Virus record (IMG/VR): IMGVR_UViG_3300033571_015756
Location: 1 to 37,680 of that record
Length of the DNA: 37,680 bases
Direction: 5' to 3' (one strand)
Source: a virus
Part shown: positions 6,759 to 12,593 of the stretch, piece after piece
Position numbering within the stretch: position 1 is the stretch's first letter
How the letters are laid out: the number at the start of each line of letters is the position of its first letter
Notes under the pieces: model-generated
The model's input: the letters and a program-made list of their open reading frames with translations, nothing else
Databases searched by the model: none
What the model was told of the DNA's origin: nothing
Program-made: the position numbers and the translations under genes

Positions 6759-6952
6759 CCCATCACCTCGTAATGCATGCTGGCGCGCTCCAGGGCGAAG
6801 TCTACAAGCGCCCAAGTCGCGCCGTGGCGCGGGTCCAGATCGGCCACTTGCTCAAATGCGAGGCGGTTCAGTGCGTCAAGCTGGCTTTGCGTGTAGCCTT
6901 CCGTATTGTCCATGCGGGCGGCATACAGGCGATCGAAATCCTCTCGGGTCAT
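6755..6952 (-). CDS. small acidic phage protein (65 aa), first gene of a chain
   Basis: Begins MTREDFDRLYAARMDNTEGY and is helical and acidic. AAAGGAG lies ten bases before the ATG and is part of hairpin leader copy 2. It heads the chain with the zinc-ribbon protein, the two membrane proteins and the 53-residue protein. No family was recognised. Confidence 0.65.
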   Translation of the reverse strand: MTREDFDRLYAARMDNTEGYTQSQLDALNRLAFEQVADLDPRHGATWALVDFALERASMHYEVMG

Positions 6953-6962
6953 CTGTCTCAGT

Positions 6963-6990
6963 CTCCTTTCAGGTGGCCCACCATGGGCCA
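6963..6990 (-). promoter_or_regulatory. hairpin leader element, copy 2
   Basis: On the minus strand: TGGCCCA-TGG-TGGGCCA stem-loop, then CCTGAAAGGAG. The stem differs in sequence from the other copies but keeps the pairing. A GGCTGTCTGG box just upstream is shared with copy 5. Confidence 0.6.
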
Positions 6991-7052
6991 GACAGCCTGA
7001 AGGCGGGCCAGGGTTTCCCCCTTCCCGCCCCGGGCCGGTTTTCGGCGATGAT

Positions 7053-7286
7053 CTAGGCCAGTTCGTCGTATCGCTTCAGCCGCTCCCAGATTTCCCAAAG
7101 CTTGGCCCGCCCAGCGTCGTAGCCGGTTCCCGGCCATGACGCCATTGAACCCCAGCCGCCATCGGCGCGCCGGTAACCAAGAATCCAAATCCCGCCGTCC
7201 TGGTAGAGTTCATATACCGTGTCCGGCCTTCCATGGGCCGAATCCAGGGAGTGGATAGCGTCGTTCGTCATGATGTAGCGGGTCAT
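7053..7286 (-). CDS. hypothetical phage protein (77 aa)
   Basis: Begins MTRYIMTNDAIHSLDSAHGR and includes YELYQDGGIWILGYRRADGG, which suggests a small beta-sheet protein, then a helical end. A GGGGG run lies about nine bases before the ATG at 7286. A second ATG five codons later is possible. It starts three bases after the stop of the 44-residue gene, so the two form one unit behind leader copy 3. Function unknown. Confidence 0.65.
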   Translation of the reverse strand: MTRYIMTNDAIHSLDSAHGRPDTVYELYQDGGIWILGYRRADGGWGSMASWPGTGYDAGRAKLWEIWERLKRYDELA

Positions 7287-7289
7287 GAT

Positions 7290-7424
7290 CTAGCGCCCCC
7301 GACGCCGGGATAGCCAGGCCTGAGCCTCGGCCTTGGACGGAAACCGGCTTGACAGGGGCGCATGATGCGGCCCCCGGACCACGTACCAGCCGCCCAACAG
7401 CCGGTTATGAACAATCTTAATCAC
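7290..7424 (-). CDS. small conserved phage protein (44 aa)
   Basis: Begins MIKIVHNRLLGGWYVVRGPH and ends KAEAQAWLSRRRGR. The plan, a short beta hairpin followed by a helix with a KAEAxAWL motif, is the same as in small single-domain proteins of other high-GC phages and plasmids. The GTG start at 7424 has AAAGGAG six bases upstream, in leader copy 3. It was found by reading the strand directly, because the product is under 60 residues. Function unknown. Confidence 0.68.
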   Translation of the reverse strand: MIKIVHNRLLGGWYVVRGPHHAPLSSRFPSKAEAQAWLSRRRGR

Positions 7425-7430
7425 CTGAGA

Positions 7431-7456
7431 CTCCTTTAAGGTCGGCCATCTGGCCC
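7431..7456 (-). promoter_or_regulatory. hairpin leader element, copy 3
   Basis: On the minus strand: GGGCC-AGAT-GGCC stem-loop, then GACCTTAAAGGAG, leading into the GTG start at 7424. Directly upstream are three copies of the TTAGAYAACCG element. Confidence 0.6.
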
Positions 7457-7520
7457 GGTTGTCTAACGGATAGTCGGTTATCTAACGCTTACAGTCAAGC
7501 GGGCGCCGGTTATCTAAAAG
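7456..7520 (-). repeat. three iterated TTAGAYAACCG elements (operator-like)
   Basis: On the plus strand CGGTTGTCTAA, CGGTTATCTAA and CGGTTATCTAA occur at about 7457, 7475 and 7507, flanked by C or T. A fourth copy (CGGTTATCTA) lies near 8609, upstream of leader copy 4. Their position just before a leader suggests binding sites for a regulator. Confidence 0.55.
7470..7498 (-). promoter_or_regulatory. candidate leftward promoter
   Basis: On the minus strand TTGACT (7498-7493), a 17-base spacer and GACTAT (7475-7470). The -35 box is good and the -10 box is weak. One of the TTAGATAACCG elements covers most of the spacer, as expected for a repressible promoter. Confidence 0.35.
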
Positions 7521-7592
7521 TGAAGCCTTAGCGCACGCGCCTGGCCGGATAGGGCGCCCGCCCCTAAGGGAAGGCGCCCCAGTCGGACCCCA

Positions 7593-8309
7593 TCAGGCCG
7601 CTTTTGAGCCGGACCGGGTAATGGCGAACCTGGCCCTAGAACCGTGTGAGATGATGACGGGATGCGCCCTCGCCTTGGCGCCGGTCCCGCCACAGGCGCG
7701 GCATTCCTGACACTGCAGCCGCTTCCCGGCCTCAGCCGACGCCGGACATACGAACTCGCGCTCGCCTAGCGGTTCGCCCGCTTGGCGGATTCGATAGGTG
7801 CGCCATCCCATCGCCCGCGCTAGAGCCGCCTCTTCGAGGCTTTCGACGGACGCCATACAGAGGGAAGCGAGTCCAAGATCAGCGCGGCGCCACTGGTGCG
7901 TGAATCCCGTAACCGATTTCGCGTCGCTGGCGAGCATCTGCCAGATTTCCAGAGGGACAGCGCCAGGATCCCCATAGGCGCCGATCCTGAGATCCTCGCC
8001 GGATCCGAACGCGATTAGGTCCGCTGGCGAGCAAGCTCGATCATGGCGCCCGCGCTGATAGGCGCCCCAGGTTGACGCCGGCGCCTGCCAGGTCACGACG
8101 TAGCACCCACCACCCAAGGCCGGACGCTGCGGGCAGTCACCGCAGACTGAAACGTCATCGCCGGATTTCACGGCCGCATGCGGATTCACGTCGGCGCGCA
8201 TAATCCAGGTTTGCAGCTGTGCGCCGGTTTTTACATTCCGGCTATCTTTCGTCCCGATTAGGACAATCGGGGCGCCGTCTAACAGGCTTTCGCCTTCCCA
8301 CAAGATCAT
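7593..8309 (-). CDS. conserved phage protein of unknown function (238 aa), Cys-rich
   Basis: Begins MILWEGESLLDGAPIVLIGT. It carries blocks I associate with a widespread phage family of unknown function: TWIMRADVNPHAAVKSGDD (about residues 34-52), VCGDCPQR, GAYQRGR, LRIGAYGDPGAVPLEIW (about 107-123), TGFTHQWRRAD and a C-terminal Cys cluster (CQECRACGG). The conserved Cys sets suggest bound metal. The start follows the upstream stop by two bases, with AAGGGG seven bases before the ATG. The family may be a DUF7227-like one, but I cannot confirm the name. No catalytic residues can be assigned. Confidence 0.78.
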   Translation of the reverse strand: MILWEGESLLDGAPIVLIGTKDSRNVKTGAQLQTWIMRADVNPHAAVKSGDDVSVCGDCPQRPALGGGCYVVTWQAPASTWGAYQRGRHDRACSPADLIAFGSGEDLRIGAYGDPGAVPLEIWQMLASDAKSVTGFTHQWRRADLGLASLCMASVESLEEAALARAMGWRTYRIRQAGEPLGEREFVCPASAEAGKRLQCQECRACGGTGAKARAHPVIISHGSRARFAITRSGSKAA

Positions 8310-8311
8310 CT

Positions 8312-8569
8312 CTAGACCCCTTCGGCTGAGTAGACGCAGGGGACGCTATAGGCGCGATACACGCGATAACTTGCGAGGTTTTCGACCTTGAACGGCGAAA
8401 GAGCGAAGCCTTCCGCTTCAGCGTAATTCCTTAGCCAAGCTTTGGCGCCGCCAACCGTTAAAGCTATCCCGACGGTTTCCCATTGTCCCGGCGGACTAGC
8501 CGCCGCATCTCGGGCATTCACAAAGGCCAGCCGTTGCGCCGGGTCCCGATAGATCATGAAGGACTTCAT
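8312..8569 (-). CDS. hypothetical phage protein (85 aa)
   Basis: Begins MKSFMIYRDPAQRLAFVNAR and reads as alternating strands and helices, with GGAKAWLRNYAEAEG near the middle. AAAGGGA lies about ten bases before the ATG, at the end of leader copy 4. It is the first gene of the unit with the 238-residue protein. Function unknown. Confidence 0.68.
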   Translation of the reverse strand: MKSFMIYRDPAQRLAFVNARDAAASPPGQWETVGIALTVGGAKAWLRNYAEAEGFALSPFKVENLASYRVYRAYSVPCVYSAEGV

Positions 8570-8578
8570 TTCAGTTTT

Positions 8579-8604
8579 CCCTTTAGGTGCGCCACAACGG
8601 CGCC
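8579..8604 (-). promoter_or_regulatory. hairpin leader element, copy 4
   Basis: On the minus strand: GGCGCC-GTTGT-GGCGC stem-loop, then ACCTAAAGGG. A TAGATAACCG element lies just upstream. The 8570-8708 stretch holds no gene apart from this element. Confidence 0.6.
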
Positions 8605-8708
8605 GTTTCGGTTATCTACTGCAGCCGCCGGACATGCAACGCCGGACGGTAGAGGCGGCGCCGGACTGAGCCAAAATCGCCCAGGGTGGCGCGCCAGTTT
8701 GGCCAGGG

Positions 8709-8798
8709 TTAGCGCCATGCGTCCCGATTGAGACAGCAAGCAAGGATGAGGACGGCGCCCGCGATCGCGGTTCCGTAGGTCAGAGCGTACAGGATCAC
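8709..8798 (-). CDS. very small membrane protein (29 aa)
   Basis: Begins MILYALTYGTAIAGAVLILA and ends CCLNRDAWR: one membrane segment with a short charged tail. The GTG start overlaps the upstream stop (GTGA), so translation is coupled to the 65-residue gene. It is too short for most gene callers. The topology and overlap support it; nothing else does. Confidence 0.5.
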   Translation of the reverse strand: MILYALTYGTAIAGAVLILACCLNRDAWR

Positions 8799-8992
8799 GG
8801 CGCCACCCTTTCCAAACGAAATTCCGCCGCGGCGCCGCCTCCGATGAAATAAGCGGACCCCGAAGCCAAACTGTCCCGAATGTCCGCGATGTCGAATGCG
8901 TCCAGACTGTCCCGGTTCGCATTCAGAAAGTCGGCTAGCGGACCCCGCCATTGGGAGTCGCCAGTCGCCACGTCATACAGTGCTATATACAT
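8795..8992 (-). CDS. hypothetical phage protein (65 aa)
   Basis: Begins MYIALYDVATGDSQWRGPLA and contains an acidic helix (ADFLNANRDSLDAFDIAD). ATG 8992 is preferred over an in-frame GTG eight codons upstream, because that GTG lies inside hairpin leader copy 5 and AAGGG precedes the ATG. It heads a two-gene unit with the 29-residue membrane protein. Function unknown. Confidence 0.62.
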   Translation of the reverse strand: MYIALYDVATGDSQWRGPLADFLNANRDSLDAFDIADIRDSLASGSAYFIGGGAAAEFRLERVAP

Positions 8993-8998
8993 GTTCCA

Positions 8999-9025
8999 CC
9001 CTTCTAGGGGCGCCACAGCGGCGCC
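8999..9025 (-). promoter_or_regulatory. hairpin leader element, copy 5
   Basis: On the minus strand: GGCGCC-GCTGT-GGCGCC, a six-bp stem with a five-base loop, then CCTAGAAGGG. Upstream, GGCTGTCTGG and TAGCGTGCG boxes recur before copy 6. The 8993-9094 gap holds no gene. Confidence 0.6.
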
Positions 9026-9094
9026 AGACAGCCCAAAGGGACCGCACGCTAGGCGCCGGTCCCAAAGGGCGGGTTGTCCGCGATGGGGCCGGAG

Positions 9095-9328
9095 TCAGGC
9101 GTAATACTTCGCGAGCGCGTCCGCTAAGGACGGAACCCATGGCGTGGCCTCATCATCAAAGCCCCACGTCTCATCATCCCCGTTTAAGTCCATCCAACAC
9201 AAAGCGAAGCCTTCAGCGCGCTGGATCACGAACCCGCCGCAAGCGCATTGCGTCCCCTCGCTCGGGACCGCCACCACGGTGGCAAGAAACCCGTTTGCGT
9301 ATTCGATTTCTTGACCGGTCCGATACAT
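9095..9328 (-). CDS. hypothetical phage protein (77 aa)
   Basis: Begins MYRTGQEIEYANGFLATVVA, a small beta-barrel-like start, followed by CACGGFVIQR and a Trp- and Asp-rich acidic end. ATG 9328 has AAAGGG seven bases upstream; a GTG two codons earlier overlaps the previous stop. It is coupled to the 99-residue gene. Function unknown. Confidence 0.65.
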   Translation of the reverse strand: MYRTGQEIEYANGFLATVVAVPSEGTQCACGGFVIQRAEGFALCWMDLNGDDETWGFDDEATPWVPSLADALAKYYA

Positions 9329-9330
9329 GT

Positions 9331-9630
9331 TCACGCCCTTTGTCCTGTCATGTGTTCCAGAATGTCAACGCAAGCCGCGTGCATCGCTTCCCGGGAAGGA
9401 AACACCCCCACCGGCTCATAACGGGTGCGCTTGTTATAGCGGGGCATCCCGTTAACGATCTCACAGTGAGAAATAACAAGGCGGATACCACCTTGCGCCA
9501 GCGCGTCATATCTGAGGCCCGTGGCATCCTTCAGGCGCCCGAGCGGATCGTTCCGCATTTCAACCGGAATGCGAGATTGAACGAAAGCGGTTTGCGCGCG
9601 CTCTTTCTCAGTGATGAGGGGCGAAAGCAT
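9331..9630 (-). CDS. hypothetical phage protein (99 aa), first gene left of the divergent region
   Basis: Begins MLSPLITEKERAQTAFVQSR. The middle (RLKDATGLRYDALAQGG) is helical and the C-terminal part (VGVFPSREAMHAACVDILEH) looks like a small alpha/beta fold. ATG 9630 is preferred over a GTG nine codons upstream, which lies inside leader copy 6; AAGGGAG precedes the ATG. As the first leftward gene it is likely expressed early. Function unknown. Confidence 0.65.
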   Translation of the reverse strand: MLSPLITEKERAQTAFVQSRIPVEMRNDPLGRLKDATGLRYDALAQGGIRLVISHCEIVNGMPRYNKRTRYEPVGVFPSREAMHAACVDILEHMTGQRA

Positions 9631-9638
9631 TTCAGGAC

Positions 9639-9666
9639 TCCCTTGCAGGTGCGCCACAGTCGGCGA
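9639..9666 (-). promoter_or_regulatory. hairpin leader element, copy 6
   Basis: On the minus strand: CGCC-GACTGT-GGCG stem-loop, then CACCTGCAAGGGAG. The core TGTGGCGCACCT is identical to copy 4. Confidence 0.6.
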
Positions 9667-9671
9667 CTAGC

Positions 9672-9788
9672 CGGACCCTGCCGGACTCTCGGGTAGCAAT
9701 CAAGCCTAAACCGCCAGACAGGCCGACGCACGCTAGAGACGGTCCCGGACAGCGACGGACTCCTTATAGTGGGGACAGACAGACGGAC
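9672..9788 (+). repeat. paired CGGAC boxes around a leftward TATAAG element
   Basis: CGGAC occurs at 9672, 9682, 9746, 9756 and 9784, with GGGAC at 9772. Two pairs are spaced exactly 10 bases, one helical turn. On the minus strand TATAAG (9768-9763) lies between boxes and has no recognisable -35, as expected for an activator-dependent promoter. Confidence 0.45.
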
Positions 9789-9823
9789 AGCTGCCGGAAC
9801 ACGCGGCGCCGTTCTGGAGTCGC

Positions 9824-9855
9824 GGGGAAGGGAAGGGAAGGGAGGGAGGGAGGGG
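9824..9855 (+). other. G-quadruplex-forming tract
   Basis: Seven consecutive runs of three or four G (9824-9827, 9830-9832, 9835-9837, 9840-9842, 9844-9846, 9848-9850, 9852-9855), separated only by AA or A. Four such runs are enough for an intramolecular quadruplex. The tract is also a 32-base pure purine run. Confidence 0.7.
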
Positions 9856-10087
9856 CGCCAGATCACCCGCCGACCTATCGACCGAGTCCCAGCTTCACAG
9901 GCCTGTCAGGCGCCATCAGGACCGGTCTATGGCCTACAGATGCACCCTCGCCCATCCCATGACAGACGCCCCACAGGCCCCTTCCACCCGTAAACCTCAC
10001 AGGCCAGCATGCGCCGTGACAAACGCCCCTGCCGGTCGCCAGCAAACACTAGGGACCGCCTCGCGGCTCCGGTCCGGTCCGGCCTCG

Positions 10088-10099
10088 TCTAGGCCTAGA
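10088..10099. repeat. 12-bp perfect palindrome TCTAGGCCTAGA
   Basis: Perfect dyad about 400 bases upstream of the serine recombinase gene. Half-site-like CTAGGCC also occurs near 10133. It could be an operator or part of a recombination site; there is no direct evidence for either. Confidence 0.4.
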
Positions 10100-10296
10100 G
10101 TGACGCCGCGAACCGGCCCAGACGCGCCGACTAGGCCGACCGACCCCGCCCAGCGCCGACCGGGACGCCGACCATGCGGATTGATAATCCCCCACCTCCA
10201 CAACTCCCCAAAAGAAAAAGGGCTTGGTTTCCTGATCCTGTTATCCTAACGGTGATCTGAGTGTGATCTAACTGGCATACGGGAGATGGGTTGGTT

Positions 10297-10497
10297 ATGG
10301 GCAAGGCTGGACCGAAGAAGGGTGAGTTGGCTGAGTTGAGGACGAGGGTGTTGTGCCTGGTCCAGGAGGTTCGGGATCTTCGTGCGACGGTGGAGATGAT
10401 GACGCCGGCGTATGAGGCGCATCTGAAGAACCGGGAGGGGAGCCGAGAGGCGATGCGGCGGTTGCGGGCTTCAAGGAAGGGGGAGGTTGTTCAGTGA
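10297..10497 (+). CDS. small coiled-coil protein (66 aa) coupled to the recombinase
   Basis: Begins MGKAGPKKGELAELRTRVLC and continues as one long helix (VQEVRDLRATVEMMTPAYEA), ending basic (MRRLRASRKGEVVQ). GGGAG at 10281 lies 11 bases before ATG 10297 and five before an alternative TTG at 10291. The stop overlaps the recombinase start (GTGA), so the two are translated together. The G-rich coding strand differs from the structural genes. It may be an accessory partner of the recombinase; no family was recognised. Confidence 0.62.
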   Translation: MGKAGPKKGELAELRTRVLCLVQEVRDLRATVEMMTPAYEAHLKNREGSREAMRRLRASRKGEVVQ

Positions 10498-11276
10498 CTG
10501 GGAAGATGGTGGGCTATGCCCGGGTGAGTACGACGGATCAGGATCTGACGATCCAGCTGACGGCTTTGGAGAAGGCGGGATGTGATCCGGTGTTCTCGGA
10601 GAAGCGGTCTGGGACGAGCACGGACAAGCGGGTGGAGTTGGCCCGGTGTCTTCAATACCTGCGGGATGGGGACACCCTGGTGGTGGCCAAGGTGGATCGG
10701 CTGGGGCGAAGCCTGGTGGATCTGGCGAAGATCGTGGACGGGCTTCAGCAGCGGGGTGTGAAGTTTCTGTCCCTGGATCAGAACTTCGATGTGGAGACGC
10801 CTGGGGGCAAGGCCATGCTGCAGATGCTGATGGTCTTTGCGGAGCTCGAGAACTCGTTCCGGCGCCAGCGGCAGTCCGAGGGCATTGCCGCGGCGAAGGC
10901 CCGGGGGGTCTACGATAACAGGCGGACGCAGCAGATGCGGTCCCGGCGGGCTTATGGCAAGCGGCTGCTTGAGCAGGGCATGACGTACCAGGAGGCGGCG
11001 GACAAGTGTGGCCTGCACCGCTACACGCTCTACAGGCACTACCCCGAGTTCCGACGGGAGGAGATGCCCGAGGAGGAGGTTCGCAAGCGGGTTGACGGCC
11101 GGAAGAAGCGGAAGGTCGAGCGCGAGGAAGCCGAATTGGAGAAGACCATCAGGGCCGCTCGGAAGGCCGAGAAAAAGGTAGCAGCACCCGTGGTTTCGCC
11201 TGAACCGCCACCCCCTTTACCGCCGGCGAAGAAGACCCTTTGGGGCAAATTATTCCCCTCTACCCCGGGTTCGTGA
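10494..11276 (+). CDS. serine recombinase (resolvase/invertase family) with basic proline-rich tail
   Basis: Site-specific recombinase that cuts through a catalytic serine and joins DNA strands. Residues 6-14 (VGYARVSTT) hold Arg10 and the nucleophile Ser12. KVDRLGRS (66-73) supplies the Asp-Arg and second Arg of the active site. FAELENSFRRQR (115-126) starts the long E helix, and a helix-turn-helix lies at about 155-183 (YQEAADKCGLHRYTLYRHY). Resolvases and invertases are usually about 185-200 residues; this one continues with a charged Lys/Glu-rich and Pro-rich tail to 260. GTG 10494 is favoured by GGGGGAGG seven bases upstream; ATG 10506 is the alternative. It is too short for a large serine integrase. 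Inversion or resolution fits better than integration, but the site is not known. Confidence 0.93.
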   Translation: MTGKMVGYARVSTTDQDLTIQLTALEKAGCDPVFSEKRSGTSTDKRVELARCLQYLRDGDTLVVAKVDRLGRSLVDLAKIVDGLQQRGVKFLSLDQNFDVETPGGKAMLQMLMVFAELENSFRRQRQSEGIAAAKARGVYDNRRTQQMRSRRAYGKRLLEQGMTYQEAADKCGLHRYTLYRHYPEFRREEMPEEEVRKRVDGRKKRKVEREEAELEKTIRAARKAEKKVAAPVVSPEPPPPLPPAKKTLWGKLFPSTPGS

Positions 11277-11323
11277 GGCAAGGTCTTGCTTTCTCGGTCC
11301 TGCAGGAGCAATTCTTGGCACGG

Positions 11324-11390
11324 CCCCGCCCTGCGGGGAGGGCGGTTGTGGTGGGATCGGGGGACAGGCTTGACCGGCCTGTAGGGTCTT
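11324..11390 (+). terminator. two hairpins after the recombinase gene, possible terminator
   Basis: CCCCGC-CCT-GCGGGG (11324-11338) has no T run. ACAGGC-TTGACCG-GCCTGT (11364-11382) is followed by AGGGTCTTTT. The second could act as a weak terminator between the recombinase and the packaging genes. Confidence 0.35.
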
Positions 11391-12074
11391 TTGGCGGATT
11401 TTATTCTTGCGCGGGGCGGGCTGGTCCTGGTGGACAGGGAAGACCTGGACCTCCTCGAGGCCCATGCCCTGACCTGGCGTGTGTGGCGCCATCGCAAGAT
11501 CGCACCGCTCTATGTGGTCCGGGACGAGACCAGCCTCGGCCACCGCTTCCGGGTGATCCTGCATCGATTGGTGGCGGCGCGCATGGAGCCGCGGATGCAG
11601 GACGACCCGATGCGCTTTCGCGTCACGGCAATCAACAGGGACTTCACCGATGTTCGCAGGGAAAATCTGGCGATCTCGTTCGCCTCAAGGGGCTCCGGCC
11701 GACTCCCCATCAACCGCAAACCCCGAGGCTACCGAGCCTACGCCGGCACCCACAGGAGCGCACCCACCGTCTCCAACCCCCTCTGGACAGGGGGAATTGA
11801 GTTCCGCCTTGACCGGAGCCGCAAGCACAAAGGCACACACCTTGGAAACCACCTCCGACCCTACTCCCCAAACCTCGGCACATTTATCGACGGAGCAGCT
11901 GCTGCGGGAGGCGATGAACCGGGAGGCCATCCGGTGGATCAGCGTGCTGGACAACGATCAAAGGGACGCCGAGGGCAACCCGCTGTTCGACTGGAAGGTC
12001 CGCAAGGAGATGTTCCAGATGGCGCAGGACTGGCTGATCCGGTCCCGGAAGCTGTGGCCGCCGGAAGACAATGA
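11391..12074 (+). CDS. degenerate HNH-like homing nuclease frame, C-terminal part uncertain
   Basis: From a TTG at 11391 the first 100 residues follow the plan of phage HNH proteins: LVDREDLDLLEAHALTWRV, then YVVRDE, then VILHRLVAARM, then VTAINRDFTDVRRENLAIS. The last block matches the usual DHIN...LDNRRxNL pattern, but the catalytic His is replaced by Ala, so it is probably inactive. A weak AP2-like stretch (WTGGIEFRLDRSRKHKG) follows. Third-position G/C stays high in this frame to about 11880 and then falls, while the +1 frame of the small terminase gene takes over. The remaining 190 bases to the stop at 12072 therefore look non-coding. It may be a decayed homing gene fused into the start of the packaging operon. 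Confidence 0.5.
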   Translation: MADFILARGGLVLVDREDLDLLEAHALTWRVWRHRKIAPLYVVRDETSLGHRFRVILHRLVAARMEPRMQDDPMRFRVTAINRDFTDVRRENLAISFASRGSGRLPINRKPRGYRAYAGTHRSAPTVSNPLWTGGIEFRLDRSRKHKGTHLGNHLRPYSPNLGTFIDGAAAAGGDEPGGHPVDQRAGQRSKGRRGQPAVRLEGPQGDVPDGAGLADPVPEAVAAGRQ

Positions 12075-12342
12075 CGCCGAGGGCGAGGGCGTCACCAACC
12101 TGCGGGACTGGATGAACAACCCTGAGAACGTCGCCGCCCTGGAGACCATGTTCAAAGCCAGGGGCTGGTTGCCGCCGATCCCAAAGAAGGCGGGACGGCC
12201 GACTAAGGCCGAGGCCGCGGCGCGTCAGACTTTCAAAGAGCAGAAGCAGGCTCTGAAGAATGCCGAGTTCCAAGAGGACGACAGCACCCTGCAGGCCCTC
12301 ATGAAGGGCAAAATCCCGAAGTCCAAGGAGGACGACCAATGA
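11842..12342 (+). CDS. probable terminase small subunit / DNA packaging protein
   Basis: A 166-residue helical protein from a TTG at 11842 (AAAGG eight bases upstream). An ATG at 11650 in the same frame would add 64 Pro/Ser/Thr-rich residues, but those overlap the HNH-like frame where the coding signal belongs to the other frame. Recognisable parts are TEQLLREAMNREAIRWISV, FDWKVRKEMFQMAQDWLIR, MFKARGWLPPIPKKAGRPT and a charged tail. Small terminase subunits bind the packaging site and hand DNA to the large subunit. The call rests on position (three genes before the large terminase), size and helical content; the family was not directly recognised. Confidence 0.62.
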   Translation: METTSDPTPQTSAHLSTEQLLREAMNREAIRWISVLDNDQRDAEGNPLFDWKVRKEMFQMAQDWLIRSRKLWPPEDNDAEGEGVTNLRDWMNNPENVAALETMFKARGWLPPIPKKAGRPTKAEAAARQTFKEQKQALKNAEFQEDDSTLQALMKGKIPKSKEDDQ

Positions 12343-12593
12343 GCAGCTACATGCGTTTCTTCGAGGTGGTGCGGTCGGATGGCGTGACCGTGCGGGTCAA
12401 CGCCAATGCCGTGAGCGCGATCATGGAGACCCAGACCAAGGGTGGTGAAGCCCGGGCCTCGATCATCATGAACAACAACATGACTATCGCCACCCGTGAC
12501 CTGGGCATGCCCGAGGTGTGGGCGCTGTTCGTGGAGGCGGCGGGTCACGCTGTCCACATCGCCCGGGAACCGAACCCGGCCTACGTGGCCTGA
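12339..12593 (+). CDS. small beta-rich phage protein (84 aa), FlbD-like layout
   Basis: Begins MSSYMRFFEVVRSDGVTVRV and continues NANAVSAIMETQ, then RASIIMNNNMTIATRD and EVWALFVEAAG. The order, two strands, Asn-rich turn, strand and Val/Glu-rich helix, is like FlbD-type small proteins. The ATG overlaps the previous stop (ATGA). The gene that follows has the same layout and may be a diverged duplicate. It lies between small and large terminase genes; function unknown. Confidence 0.68.
   Translation: MSSYMRFFEVVRSDGVTVRVNANAVSAIMETQTKGGEARASIIMNNNMTIATRDLGMPEVWALFVEAAGHAVHIAREPNPAYVA

Larger units (their letters stand above)
9631..10296. other. divergent non-coding region (666 bases)
   Basis: No convincing gene lies here; open frames in it lack ribosome sites and have low-complexity Pro/Arg-rich translations. 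It contains leader copy 6, CGGAC boxes (9672-9788) around a TATAAG element (minus strand, 9768-9763), a G-rich tract (9824-9855), a 12-bp palindrome (10088-10099), a GATAAT element (10183-10188) and two GTGATCT repeats 11 bases apart (10252-10269). It separates the two transcription blocks and is the natural place for divergent promoters, and possibly for a replication origin or recombination site, which is inference. Confidence 0.7.

Noticed and set aside
7540-7592. Inverted repeat GGGCGCC with GGCGCCC after the 238-residue gene, considered as a terminator
   Set aside because: No T run follows on the minus strand, and GGCGCC is very common locally.
9769-10249. Overlapping open frames in the divergent region on both strands
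   Set aside because: No ribosome sites, Pro/Arg/Ser-rich translations, and overlap with the G-rich tract and palindrome; treated as non-coding.
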